Source: Pseudopyrenochaeta lycopersici | Taxonomy: Eukaryota > Ascomycota > Dothideomycetes > Pleosporales > Pseudopyrenochaetaceae | Direction of reading: 5' to 3' | Length of the DNA: 18,411 bases | NCBI GenBank assembly: GCA_003313425.1 | Contig: NHZP01000164.1 | Location: forward strand, 1 to 18,411 | Part shown: one piece after another, positions 8,959 to 18,135 of the stretch | Layout: each line of letters opens with the position of its first letter | Numbering within the stretch: the first letter of the stretch is position 1 | Program-made: the position numbers and the translations under genes | The notes under the pieces: model-generated | Told to the model about the DNA's origin: nothing | The model's database searches: none | The model's input: the letters and a program-made list of their open reading frames with translations, nothing else

Positions 8959-10238
8959 TTACAGAAACAACAAAGTGATCCACCCGTTCGCTACAATCTC
9001 TCCCATATAAACATCCCTGCGCGGTGTGGCCGCGTGTGCGAGGAAGGTCTCTTCACCACTGACTTTAGCATTGGCGGGCTCGCTTGGCCCTAGGAGAGCG
9101 GCAATTCTTTCCCTGTAGACCTTGATTCCATGCACTCTCCACGTCATGACTGCGTCTTCGTCCAGCTCATTGTTGTCGATCCTCCTGATGCTTATCTGTG
9201 ACGCCGCAGTGGGGTCTACTCGCAGGGAAAAAATGGTGCCCGAATTTACAAATAGCCTGTTCGCCAGCTTAGCTATGACGCCTGGGACTGGCTCGACCTC
9301 GCAATCACACCATGACTCTCGCGTGGGATACGAACGAGGCCGACTGTGACTCAGCCATCCGCACTTCTTTGCTACATATTGTGCATCAGCCTTGGTGATG
9401 GGATCACCATCGTTGATCAGAGACAGAAACAACGAGCGCCTAGAGCTGGAGCCTTCACGATCATGCTCTTGAAGCGGAGCAATCGATATAGGCGGCGCCC
9501 CGAATACGATGCAGTGAACAGACTCGAATCTTGCTACCACTTGGGCTAGCGACGAGACTTTTGTTGTTCTGACGTGTGCATACAGAAGGCTTGCGATGGC
9601 AGCTCCTGCTGAATGGCCTGTGAACAACAGCGTCACTCCGTTCTCGACAGCACTCAAGGAGAGCGCCAGCGGATCGATCAGCAATCTGACGGTCTCTAAG
9701 AATCCAGAGTGGCATAGGTTCCGCTTCTCGCCCTGCCCCTGATCAGCACTCGAGCGAACTGCCGTTGATATGACTACGAACCAGAATATCCTCAGGCTCA
9801 GCTGCACTATTCCTCAGATTCACCATCCAGTCTTTGAGGCCTCGTGTACCAGACACAGCCACAACAGTGACTTGCCCATGCGGGCCCGCATTCCGCTGGC
9901 TGATTTTGATTCTCTCAGGTGCAGCGCACGGCTGCGTGGCAGAGGCTACAACGTCACTGTAAGCTTCTTCCGAGCAGGTCGCTGCCAGATGTATCAGAGG
10001 CCAAGCGGCAGATGATCTGGATGATGTATCAGATGTGCGGAACTAATATGAGCGGAATCGGGTTGACAAACATCTCGTCCTCAGTGGCAGCAAGTTGGCC
10101 TTGCTTTGACCGCTGAAAGAAAGCATGAGTCCCAGTGGCTTGACTTTGACGAGACCGTCTTTTGGCTTGTCTCTCATTCATCCTGATGCGTAGCTTTCGA
10201 TATGCTCGAGCATGTGGAAAGAAGTTTACCCCTCGCAT
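8959..10238 (-). CDS. class 3 lipase (alpha/beta hydrolase), intact
   Basis: Exons 10238-10072, 10016-9782 and 9738-8959 give 393 aa. Intron 1 (55 nt) runs GTTTGT to ATCCAG with a CTGAT branch point. Intron 2 (43 nt) runs GTTCGT to ATCAG with GCTGAT. The product matches fungal Lipase_3 proteins: WPLIHLAATC near residue 61, the strand motif VVAVSGTRGLKDWMVNL (107-123), CHSGF (143-147), nucleophile elbow LFTGHSAG with Ser177, IVFGAPP (211-217), Asp in NDGDP (probably D246) and His in RVHGIKVY (H337). These predict triacylglycerol or phospholipid ester hydrolysis. No signal peptide is seen; the N-terminus is strongly basic (YRKLRIR, RQAKRRSR), so an intracellular or organellar site is more likely than secretion. 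The ATG lies about 50 nt below a TATA box; an in-frame ATG at residue 20 is an alternative start. Confidence 0.92.
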
Positions 10239-10285
10239 CGTTCAGGTGGGATACTAAAGAATGTTTAAGTGTGACTCTGCAGCAC

Positions 10286-10293
10286 ATTTATAA
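10286..10293 (-). promoter_or_regulatory. TATA box of the lipase gene
   Basis: TTATAAAT on the minus strand lies about 50 nt upstream of the ATG at 10238, leaving a leader of about 25 nt if transcription starts at the usual distance. Confidence 0.6.
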
Positions 10294-11369
10294 CCAAGCT
10301 TTGCGTCTGTTATGCAACGGAATGTCTAAACATTGAAAGGCCATGTTATTGTCCTAAGCGGCCATTGATAAGAACTCTTATGCAGGATAGCCATCGACTG
10401 CCACCAGGACATTCTATCTTGTTTCTCAACCTTTTCAAACCCAAAACGATTGCGTTGCTTGACATGCTGAGCCAGCCAGACTGGCACGAACAAGCTGGAT
10501 CAGCACATGCCATCCTTACACTCATACCAAAACACCTGACATAGTGGGTCAGTGCGACAGTCGCGCCTTCGGGCATTTAGATTTTACGTATGGACTGCTA
10601 GTGCCTAAGATGAAGAGCGTCTCAGCAGGTAGTCAACTGAGCCACAGGCATCACGACAGGTAGCGCCCTGAGTCGTCTATGTACCCGTGACGTCTACATC
10701 CTGGAGGGAAAAATGGTTCTCCGCTGATTCTCAGAGGTGAATGTGCTGGGTAGGACTTCAGACCGCAACATGATGAGTCGAGGTTATGTTGCTTCATACC
10801 AGGGTCTTATAAGTTACAATGCAACATTCGATCAGTACTTAGTGGTGAGCTTGGCTCTCTCATCTTGCGCATTGTAATTCATTCTTCATTTTTCTCTAAT
10901 GATAACGGAAAGCAGCAAGGCACTGGAGGTAGTGCGCGCTTCTGACGACTTTGCTGAGCTTCGAATTCGACTCGATTAGTTCGCTCCACTCGGCGGTCTA
11001 CACCATCGTGCGCTGTAAAGTTCACTGAACAACTCAAAAGCCTGATGCACTCCAAAATGCACTTCACAGATGATGTAAATTGTGTGATTCTGGTTTTTCA
11101 TATACAACATTTTATATCTTCCACTCTACATTGCCGAGCCAATCCAGGCAAATCCTGGTTACGTATCATTCAGACTGCATCTATACCATTTGAGTCTAGC
11201 ACGTAACGACTTCTTTGAAGTGATCTGGTGGTGATTGAAGACCTTGCCTGACCTGCTCAACGTATAGCCTACTCGCGGTTGGAAGCACAATGTGCGGAAC
11301 GTCTTTAGCCAATATCGTCGCCAAGTTGCTGCTCGCTATGATTTGTGTCGCCTTCCGAGTATATGAGAC
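10294..11369. other. about 1.1 kb intergenic, no gene seen
   Basis: Frames of 62-76 codons at 10346-10576 and 10879-11067 (both minus) lack domains, splice sites or promoters. The stretch lies between the lipase promoter and the 3' end of the next minus-strand gene, so it may hold upstream control sites of the lipase. No repeat was recognised. Confidence 0.45.
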
Positions 11370-11864
11370 TCATCCCTTTGCAATGTGACTCATGAATTTT
11401 TCAATGGCGGTTGTGGTGTTGCTATGTTGTTTCTGCCAGGTTTCATCAATGACCGCTAATACATTGGTGAGGTTTTCGAGACTCGAATAACACTCTTCCA
11501 ACATCTGTTTCAATGCAGCAGCGTTCGTCGAATCGTGCAAGGGCAAAAGCTTGCTATCCTTCGTCAACGAAGTTTCGCTTTGGTCTGGAGCGCCCACGAC
11601 AATCTGGCCGGTGTTATTTTTCGGATTGGCCGAACCACGTCGAGTGTCCTTGGTCACTAGCGCTTGAGATGACCGCTGTCACCATCCCTAGATTTTTTCC
11701 CTTCATTTCGACCTTGCTTGCCTTTCTTGTCCTGGGCCTTTTCCAGATACGAGCTTTGTAGGTGTATCTAGCTTGACCGAGGTCGGTGGAGCTGGACACG
11801 GACTTTCCAGGACACTTTCCCTTCCTTTCACGTTTTTCGCAGATTTCCCTTTTGTGGTCTTCAT
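11370..11864 (-). CDS. small basic/helical protein, two exons
   Basis: The gene is not recognised by family. Exons 11864-11751 and 11675-11370 give 139 aa; the 75-nt intron starts GTATCT and ends GACAG with matching phase. The N-terminus is Lys/Ser rich (MKTTKGKSAKNVKGRES). It is followed by a Pro/Thr linker, a polar middle (RRGSANPKNN) and a C-terminal amphipathic helix (ALKQMLEECYSSLENLTNV, then IEKFMSHIAKG). The general design, a disordered basic N-terminus with a helical C-terminus, resembles the 586-1255 gene without clear sequence similarity. A TATA box lies about 60 nt upstream. The branch point is weak (TCTAG), and lysine-rich sequence in the intron could be retained in another frame, so the junction is less certain than the last exon. 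Confidence 0.5.
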
Positions 11865-11924
11865 TCCAGCAGTGAGTCCGATAGTCGTACTAAGTTTTGG
11901 GGCAGAAAGGAAGTATAATCTTAC

Positions 11925-11932
11925 TATATATA
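11925..11932 (-). promoter_or_regulatory. TATA box of the small helical protein gene
   Basis: TATATATA lies about 60 nt upstream of the ATG at 11864, the same spacing as for other genes of the window. Confidence 0.5.
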
Positions 11933-12211
11933 CATGCTTCACTCGGCATCTTGTTCATCTTGATATGCCTAGCGGTGCACGATGCCACTTCACTGCTCTC
12001 GCCGCAGTTGAATGATGCATGACTGTTGAGCATAAAAATCCGTATGACGGAGGGACGCAGCAAGACATCATTCCGCCCATCATCTTCTCATGTTCTCTCT
12101 TGTAAGCGTGCTGTTGCATTGCAAGCAAGGCAACGTAAATCTGTTAGATCATTGCTTAACCGTCATCCATCATGGGCCCATTAGCTCGCATGTCGAGTAT
12201 AAGACACGACG

Positions 12212-12218
12212 TATAAAT
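12212..12218 (+). promoter_or_regulatory. TATA box of the AA11 LPMO gene
   Basis: TATAAAT lies about 55 nt upstream of the signal-peptide ATG at 12272. A second ATG at 12224, in the same frame, lies only 6 nt after the TATA box and is therefore unlikely to be the start. Confidence 0.6.
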
Positions 12219-12271
12219 CCTCCATGTATGTAGAGACTCCCAATAATCTGCCAAGGTTCAGCTTCAGTACG

Positions 12272-13416
12272 ATGCTGACTCGAATTGCTCCACTCGCGTT
12301 GGCGTTCGCCATACTTTCGAACTCTGTGGCGCATTTGATGCTTGAAAATCCCATACCATTCGGCAAACCTACGCTGAACAACTCTCCTTTGGACGGTGCT
12401 GGGTTGGACTTCCCCTGCAAACTGCGAGAAGGCGTGTACGATCTGACTCAAATGAACAACTGGACAGCTGGTGAGGCGCAAACCATCCGCTTTCTAGGGT
12501 CTGCGGTCCACGGTGGAGGGTCTTGCCAGTTCTCTGTGACAAAGGATCTGCACCCTACAAAAGCCAGCCGGTGGAAGGTAGTTCATAGTGTGATCGGGGG
12601 TGTCCCGCAAGTGTGGGCGGTAATCTTCCTGGAGGTCCCACCAGCCACGGGGCGGCCACATTCGACGTCGTGATGCCGAAAGGCATGCCGAGTGGTAGAT
12701 ATACGTTTGCTTGGACCTGGTTCAACAGACAAGGAAACCGTGAGATGTACATGAACTGCGCCCCAATTTCCGTCAGCGGCGGTGGCAACGACACTGCCTT
12801 CTTCGAGTCTTTGCCCAACATGTTTGTCGCCAATTTGCCGAGCACAGCTTGCTCTACCCTAGAAGACTTCGATCTTGCATTCCCCGAACCGGGAGACTCA
12901 GTAGTCACTGGCAGCCAGGCCAAGATCGCCACGACGCTTGTTGGACCTGGGTGTGCTTCTATGACTACACTAGGTGCCGGTTCTAGAGCCACCCACTCTG
13001 TTAAGGGCTCTGCACATAGCTTGCCCAACCGAAGCGGCGTGAAGACGACTTTGTATCCGCAGACAGCGACGTCTGGAATGTCAACAGGGGCCCAGTCCAT
13101 GATAGATGCCGAGGAAGTCTTCTTGTTCGGAAAGACGTCCACTATCGAGTCTCAGATCCTTGTCGCCCAGGCCACATCGATGTTGGCACCTGAGATGGCA
13201 ATGCCGACCTCGACTCTACCAGTAGCTACTTCTGGTCCTTGCATTCCTTGCGACCCCAAGGATGACATTGTCTGCATCGATCAAAGCCATTATGGGCTCT
13301 GTAATCTAGGCTGTGCACTCTCTCAACCTCTGGCTTCTGGGACTGTTTGCTTGGACGGACGAATTTTCAGACGTGGTGCGCGACTGCTACCTCATCATGG
13401 CTCGCCAGCCGAGTAG
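12272..13416 (+). CDS. AA11 lytic polysaccharide monooxygenase, one frameshift
   Basis: This is a secreted copper enzyme of the AA11 family, which cleaves chitin oxidatively. A signal peptide (residues 1-20, ending SVA) leaves His21 as the mature N-terminal copper ligand in HLMLENPIPFGKPTLNNSPL. Further hallmarks are DFPCKLREGVYDL, GGGSCQFSVTKD, the second copper His105 in WKVVHS, FAWTWFNRQGNREMYMNCAP with the axial tyrosine region, and a Cys-rich C-terminal module (CIPCDPKDDIVC to GLCNLGC and ASGTVC, about 13240-13355) like the X278 extension of AA11 enzymes. A Ser/Thr/Ala-rich linker joins them. The frame changes at GGGGG 12596-12600: the expected GG-Cys-Pro is reached only after a 1-nt shift, so the upstream frame runs to a stop at 12673. 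All copper ligands are present, so this is either a very recent pseudogene or a one-base error. No intron fits the junction. Confidence 0.88.
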
Positions 13417-14171
13417 CAAGTCCAATAGGTCTTCGCACTTTCACGCTCCTTCTCAAGTAGAGCTTCTTGGATCCTGCTGCTGGAAGCATTGTGAGCTTGA
13501 GCCTATGCTAGCTTCTATAGCTATAGCTAAATTTGCTATCCTTGTGTTGTCGCAAGCAGGAGCACAAAGAAAGGCTTCCACATGGCGGAGTCTATCTAGC
13601 TCATAATCTTGTCAGCGATGACAAGGCTCTCCTCCTGAATTCAGACTTTTGATGGGTAACGTACTAGCTTGCTGAAGTTTGAGAGATAATCACGTCTTGG
13701 CTGACTCTAGTACCCATGCCCGCCCACTCTCGTAGCTTAAACAGGTTGGGCTAACGTTAGTGCAGTTCTTCTGGTTCTGGTATCACATTGTTCTCTAGTA
13801 AGTTAGCAAGTATTTCAAGCTGGCGGCTCGCCCGACCCCGTGTTCATTATCATGTGAGGGAAATGGATAAATTATATTGGTATATTTTTCCCCATCAATT
13901 TTGCTGGCAAGTTGCTATCATCAGCCAAGGCCGTGTCAGGTCAGCAGTATGGCGGACAATAACAAGGTATCGTGTTATCGAGCAGTAGAAACTACATCGG
14001 CCGCGTGGAGATGAATGAGCATTTGGCCCTTGCTCATGTCGCCGACCAGCTGTAGATCCCATATCGCTGGCTGAACGCAAATCTCTCTTGATGATACGTC
14101 CGAGCACATATATGCATTTCAGCAGACGGGTGACCCGTCTCAGACGCCTGGCGGACTTGAAACTCGTAGAC
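13417..14171. other. intergenic, no supported gene
   Basis: A minus-strand frame of 141 codons (13895-14320) overlaps a better candidate at its 5' end and has no domain. Simple-sequence stretches such as CTATAGCTATAGCTAAAT (about 13516-13533) occur downstream of the LPMO. Confidence 0.35.
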
Positions 14172-14491
14172 TCAAGCATCGAGGGATGGGGCAGGCCCAA
14201 GGAGAGGTGGCTTCCTATCCTGGTGGTACTGCAAAACCGGAGGTGAGGAGGGAGAACATTCGTCTTCCGCTTCGTCAATAACAATTTGGGCACAGTGCCG
14301 GGTTCGAGCTCGATTGCCATCTTGGAAAAAGTCGTCGGATCGGCCTCTAGGATTGGGGTCGATTCCGTCAGGGATTTTCCTTATGTTTTTGTCTTTCGAG
14401 GGTATTGTAGCATACGAGACTGGCTGTGGTAGGATCTCAAGCAACGCGCCGACCAACGCACAACAACAGACTAAACTGAAAACTTATACAT
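14172..14491 (-). CDS. possible small secreted protein, start uncertain
   Basis: The open frame from about 14478 to 14172 begins with a hydrophobic run typical of a signal peptide (SLVCCCALVGALLEI) followed by QPVSYA and a charged, proline-containing polar region (IVIDEAEDECSPSSPP, DRKPPLLGP). An ATG at 14491 gives MYKF but is one base out of frame at a TTTT run; reading through it would complete the signal peptide. An upstream exon with a TTTCAG acceptor at about 14479 is the alternative. No family was recognised, and the plus strand holds a competing frame of similar length. Confidence 0.3.
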
Positions 14492-14958
14492 ACAAAGTTG
14501 AGGAACGAATCGCTGATTCGCGTGAACACGACTGCTACGAGAATGCATTATGCTTTCACCCAGCATTACTTGGGGTAGTGCCGAAATTCACTCTAGGGCG
14601 CCAGTGAATGTAGCTTCCCCCTGAGCAGGCCCCGCCCTAATGCTTGAAGCGCTCAGAACGCTTACACACGGCTGACGCACATGATCATGCTTCCTTTCTG
14701 TCTCCCAACAGCGTAATCAAAGGCTCTTTTCAGGGTGACCTGTGTGATAGACCTAGAAAGAATAGAATCGATACTATATGAAGGTCGAATGGGTAGATCG
14801 ACACGACATCGATGTTGAATCGTCAATGTTTTGAGGCAGGAGGCCGGAACATATATTTGCAAGTGGCGCGTCATGCTGCTCCTCTTACCACGAAACATTC
14901 CATCCTAGGGCAGTATTAGAGTAGGTATTAAGATAAATTCTTAACTTAATGTTAATCC

Positions 14959-15113
14959 AAGTGCCAGTGATTAGGCCAGCAAAGCAAAGTTGATATAACA
15001 ATTAGCGGTGGTGATTTCTACGGTATCGCGGCTGACAGAAGCGCAGCGTGAATACAGCTAATACAGCGCCCTACACAGTTTACGCGGAAATCTGTAAGTG
15101 CCAGTGAATAGGC
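14959..15113. repeat. 18-bp direct repeat pair
   Basis: AAGTGCCAGTGATTAGGC (14959-14976) recurs as AAGTGCCAGTGAATAGGC (15096-15113), one mismatch, 137 bp apart. AATACAGC is also doubled between them (about 15050-15067). Confidence 0.6.
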
Positions 15114-15420
15114 TAGTGGATAAAATCTATGCGAGTAGTGCTGGCCCTGCTGGGACGGTTGAAGATTTGTCTGTAGAGGGGGAAATTTAGTAAAAAAGTG
15201 TACGCACGGATGAAAAGTAGCGACTTTATAGCGCGACAGCAAGGTCTACAGAGATCATAACAGAGATCCAGTGTTACCAATGGGTAATCAGACTGGACTG
15301 GAATGATTGAAGGGACTGATTAAGGTAGCAGTCTAGGGCCTTGAGCAGAGCTAGTCTAGTACGAGTTAGGATAGTTCATATACGGCTTAACCAGTTATTA
15401 TTATAACGAGTTGCCCAGGA

Positions 15421-15570
15421 ATGGTTCGCTCGGAGCCTACATTTGTAGTAAAACAGTATCCCTTACTACGGCTCCACTATTAAGCTCTTATATCCCTACA
15501 ATAGTTATAAAAGGTCTTATCTAAGCCGAAGAGCTGTTACGATCCTGCCCTGCACCCTGCAGCGAACCAT
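15421..15570. repeat. nested inverted repeats / hairpin
   Basis: GGAGCC (15432-15437) pairs with GGCTCC (15470-15475), and immediately inside them GTAGTAA (15445-15451) pairs with TTACTAC (15463-15469), giving a bulged hairpin with an 11-nt loop. An outer pair ATGGTTCGCT (15421-15430) / AGCGAACCAT (15561-15570) is perfect over 10 bp. Confidence 0.5.
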
Positions 15571-15608
15571 GGGCCAACCTGGTTCGGTCGCACTTAATCA
15601 TAAACCCC

Positions 15609-16340
15609 ATGTTAAAGATCGCATTCGGTGTTCTTCGAATAGGTACTCTGCGGCCTCACAGAGTGCAATTCCAGGTGGAGAATACTGAAGTGCTTCCTCA
15701 TATACCTAATTTCTATCGCATTTTCAAATACCTAATGCGCTCAGAACGCCGCAAATCGCAATGCCGTCATGTCATAGAAGCTGCTTTTGTTGACGAAATC
15801 TTGGCTTGGTGTATCCTTTCAATTTCAGCGAGCGACTCCAAAGGCAAGAATAGATCAGGTACGTACGGGCTTCTTTTGTAGACTCTGCACATCTTCACTG
15901 GCTGTTAGGACAATAGGATGATCGTGAAGCGAAGACTCACAGCCTGCGTGCACTTGAGATGGAGTATCTGGAGTGGAGAGGCTTTGATATGCCCTGAGGC
16001 TCTCCACGCGAGTGCAGCCCTACACAACACCGTCTTTGCGCAAGTACGCGGCAGACGCCCTTGCGGATTGCGTGCTCGTGTATCGCTTGACGAACCGAGT
16101 GCAGTGTCCTTCGATGCCGATGCTGTTCTACATTAGTCTTCGTGGAGCGCATCTTGGGGCGATGGGTTCGCAGGCTTTACGCTTGACGCCTTGCCTTGGT
16201 CTTCTCAGGTTCGAAAATAGCGGCATAACTGTATGCAGTCGCTTCTCCGTTCAGTCCCTTCAAAGAATCGAACGTTTGTGTAGGCTTGCGTGTTTACTAG
16301 GGTTAGGGCTCGTGCGCATTTATAAGTATCTCGAGTAAGA
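15609..16340 (+). other. possible exon remnants, no gene model
   Basis: Plus-strand frames carry coding-like pieces: HVIEAAFVDEILAWCIL (about 15762-15812) before a perfect GTACGT donor at 15859, LRALEMEYLEWRGFDMP (about 15940-15990), and YAADALADCVLVYRLTN (about 16045-16095). They lie in different frames and no intron set joins them in phase. They may be a spliced gene I cannot resolve, another decayed gene, or chance. No family is claimed. Confidence 0.2.
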
Positions 16341-17163
16341 CGTACGCGTCAGCGGATATCCTTTCTTTATTCCGCACATACGCCGGACTCAGCGGCAACG
16401 ACTCCCTTCGCTATGTAAGCGCTGAGGAGTAGCCACTTTTTTCAGCGTTTGTCGATTGTCTGGTTGACAACTCTGCAAATAGCAGCTTCGTGAGACCAAT
16501 AATATTAGCATTTCTGGCTGCTTACTTATGTGATGCTTTGTGCGGAGAAGTTGCATCTTATCGATGACGTCGTGTTGTTCTCAACGGCGCGATCGGCCGG
16601 TCACCGTTGTCAATTCTACAAATCTGCCCTCCATTGTGGCCCTGCACTACGCATTCATTCAGTATGCATGCTGAGGAAGAGCTACTTAGCTAAGCGTGCG
16701 ATTGGGCTACGCACAGAGGCGCGAGGGACTATGGCGGCGGAGCATTCCTCCTATTCCTTACGGCGGTTAACAGCGTACACTGATTTGCACTGGCATACGG
16801 CAAAGATACATGTTTCTCGCTTTGAAAGCCCCCGGTCATGCTGATATGGGCTTTACCTAGTATATATCTAGTGCCAAGCAGCAAGCCTATCGCCAAACCG
16901 ATTCGCCAATGGAACCTTGGGCTACCATAAAACCAATGCAAAGTCATCTGCGAAGCAAGAAAACCGGAAACTGCAACTGCATCTCAGTGTATATACTTGC
17001 TCAAATTGCGTCGTGACAATGAGTGATGTTTATAGCATAATGCAGGTGTCAGAATTTAATGAAGATCATGGATGAGAATTAATTGTATTTTCGTTGTTCT
17101 GTTTTCTCTCCTTTTTTAAACACAGACCTGATACATCGATGATACATAGTGATACCGTCCACG
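16341..17163. other. intergenic, no supported gene
   Basis: A 104-codon plus frame at 16530-16844 lacks any domain, promoter or splice evidence. The 3' part (16940-17160) is AT-rich. Nothing else was seen. Confidence 0.4.
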
Positions 17164-17334
17164 ATGCAATTCGTATACTTCAGTTTTTTTTTATGCCTCT
17201 TATCTGACAGCAGGACAGTGCAATCAAACTATCAAAATACGGACGTTGACTGTCAATATATTTTGCCATACAGCATATACCCATGCCCAAGATTCTTAGA
17301 GAGTCAGGTGTTAACGCCATGCACTAGTGAATAA
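17164..17334 (+). CDS. possible small secreted Cys peptide
   Basis: The ATG at 17164 opens a 56-aa frame with a strongly hydrophobic leader (MQFVYFSFFLCLLS) followed by a polar segment with three cysteines (DVDCQY, YPCPRF, TPC). This fits a signal peptide plus a short secreted peptide. An in-phase 44-nt intron (17308-17351: GTGTTA, GCTGAT branch, TTGTAG) would replace the last residues and end at 17375, removing the third cysteine. There is no TATA box at the usual spacing and no known family. The frame is short and in AT-rich sequence, so chance is possible. Confidence 0.3.
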   Translation: MQFVYFSFFLCLLSDSRTVQSNYQNTDVDCQYILPYSIYPCPRFLESQVLTPCTSE

Positions 17335-17375
17335 ACATATGCTGATTGTAGCTGCTGTCAACTCAGTATTCTTAG

Positions 17376-17702
17376 TCGAATTGTTTACAGTAAAGACTAG
17401 GAATTCGGACCTCAAATCTTGAGCTGTCAGCAATAAAATAATCTGGGCTCGAAGAACTGAGTTTTGATCTGAATGATGGCCTATTTTTCCTGGTTTCTTT
17501 CCTGTCTTGACCTGATTCTTACTTGGTGGTTAGCGCTAACACTCACAGAAGCAAATTTGATTTGGCTGCTGACTTCTCTGCTTAGAACAAGTAACCTAGT
17601 ACACACAGCTCCTTGAAAGATAGTGTCGTCCTATTGATTTTGAAGTAGCCTATGCTGCAGAGTCTTTGTATTCGTCTTCAGAGCGCTTCGCAACACTCCA
17701 TT
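17376..17702. other. intergenic, upstream of secreted protein
   Basis: AT-rich, no gene seen. It contains GGTTAGCGCTAAC (17528-17540), nearly the same palindrome as in the centre of the MITE at 8738. Confidence 0.4.
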
Positions 17703-18135
17703 ATGCGCCTATACAACCTTGTCGTCATCGCCCCAGTGATTACCATAGTCCAAGCCGTATGTTACAAATTGACGACCGGCATGTATGGTCAGAACATGGA
17801 TGGCGCAGACGCAGTGGTCGACAAGCTCTGTGACTATGACTTAGCTGGCTACTTCACTGAAGGCCAGACCAAATACCGTTGTTTTCAGCTGCCCAAGAAC
17901 AAGGTCGAACTCTGGTTGGTTTGGAAGGCCGTGGCGGCCTAACACTGAACAGTAAGGACTGCAAAGATGCGTCTCTTAAAACGAAATGAATGGTGTGCGC
18001 TCTTGGTGGTGAAAAATTTTGTAGCTGACTGGTACTTCCGGTAAGCACTCTTGCCCCTTGTCACACTTAGCAGAACCTTCAGACGGTTTTCTACCCTAAC
18101 GTAATAGTGTCGATCCTAATTGGGGAGGATGCTAG
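17703..18135 (+). pseudogene. small secreted cysteine protein, first exon disrupted
   Basis: The product begins with a signal peptide (MRLYNLVVIAPVITIVQA), then CYKLTTGMYG, a second Cys in KLCDYDLAGYFTEG, TKYRCFQLP, and a W/G-G-L-T-L-N/D-C stretch. This is the cysteine layout of a widespread family of small fungal secreted proteins of unknown role that ends in GC, GG, a W and DPN-x-G-x-C. The last exon is found exactly: donor GTAAGC at 18049, branch CCCTAACG, acceptor AATAG, then RVDPNWGGC and TAG at 18133-18135, with matching phase. Between them the first exon needs several 1-nt frame changes: after KVELWLVWK near 17927, near 17975-17990 (an in-frame TGA) and near 18015. The splice sites and ends survive, so the gene is recently decayed or its sequence carries indel errors. 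Confidence 0.65.

Larger units (their letters stand above)
14492..15608. other. gene-poor, repeat-bearing region
   Basis: No supported coding sequence. The region holds an 18-bp direct repeat, several hairpins and AT-rich patches, listed separately. It may be an old transposon remnant, although no transposase, reverse transcriptase or complete LTR pair was recognised. Confidence 0.4.

Noticed and set aside
9739..9807. Signal peptide of the lipase starting at 9807
   Set aside because: The hydrophobic leader is a shadow reading of exon 2 and intron 2. The conserved VAVSGTRGLKDWMVNL motif is in the other frame of the same DNA and splices in phase.
13895..14320. 141-codon minus-strand ORF
   Set aside because: Arg-rich composition without a domain, overlapping a frame that starts with a better signal-peptide-like leader.
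16205..16216. tRNA B-box-like GGTTCGAAAAT
   Set aside because: No A box at the right distance and no cloverleaf could be folded around it.
16299..16310. Telomere-like AGGGTTAGGG
   Set aside because: Less than two units inside ordinary sequence; no array.
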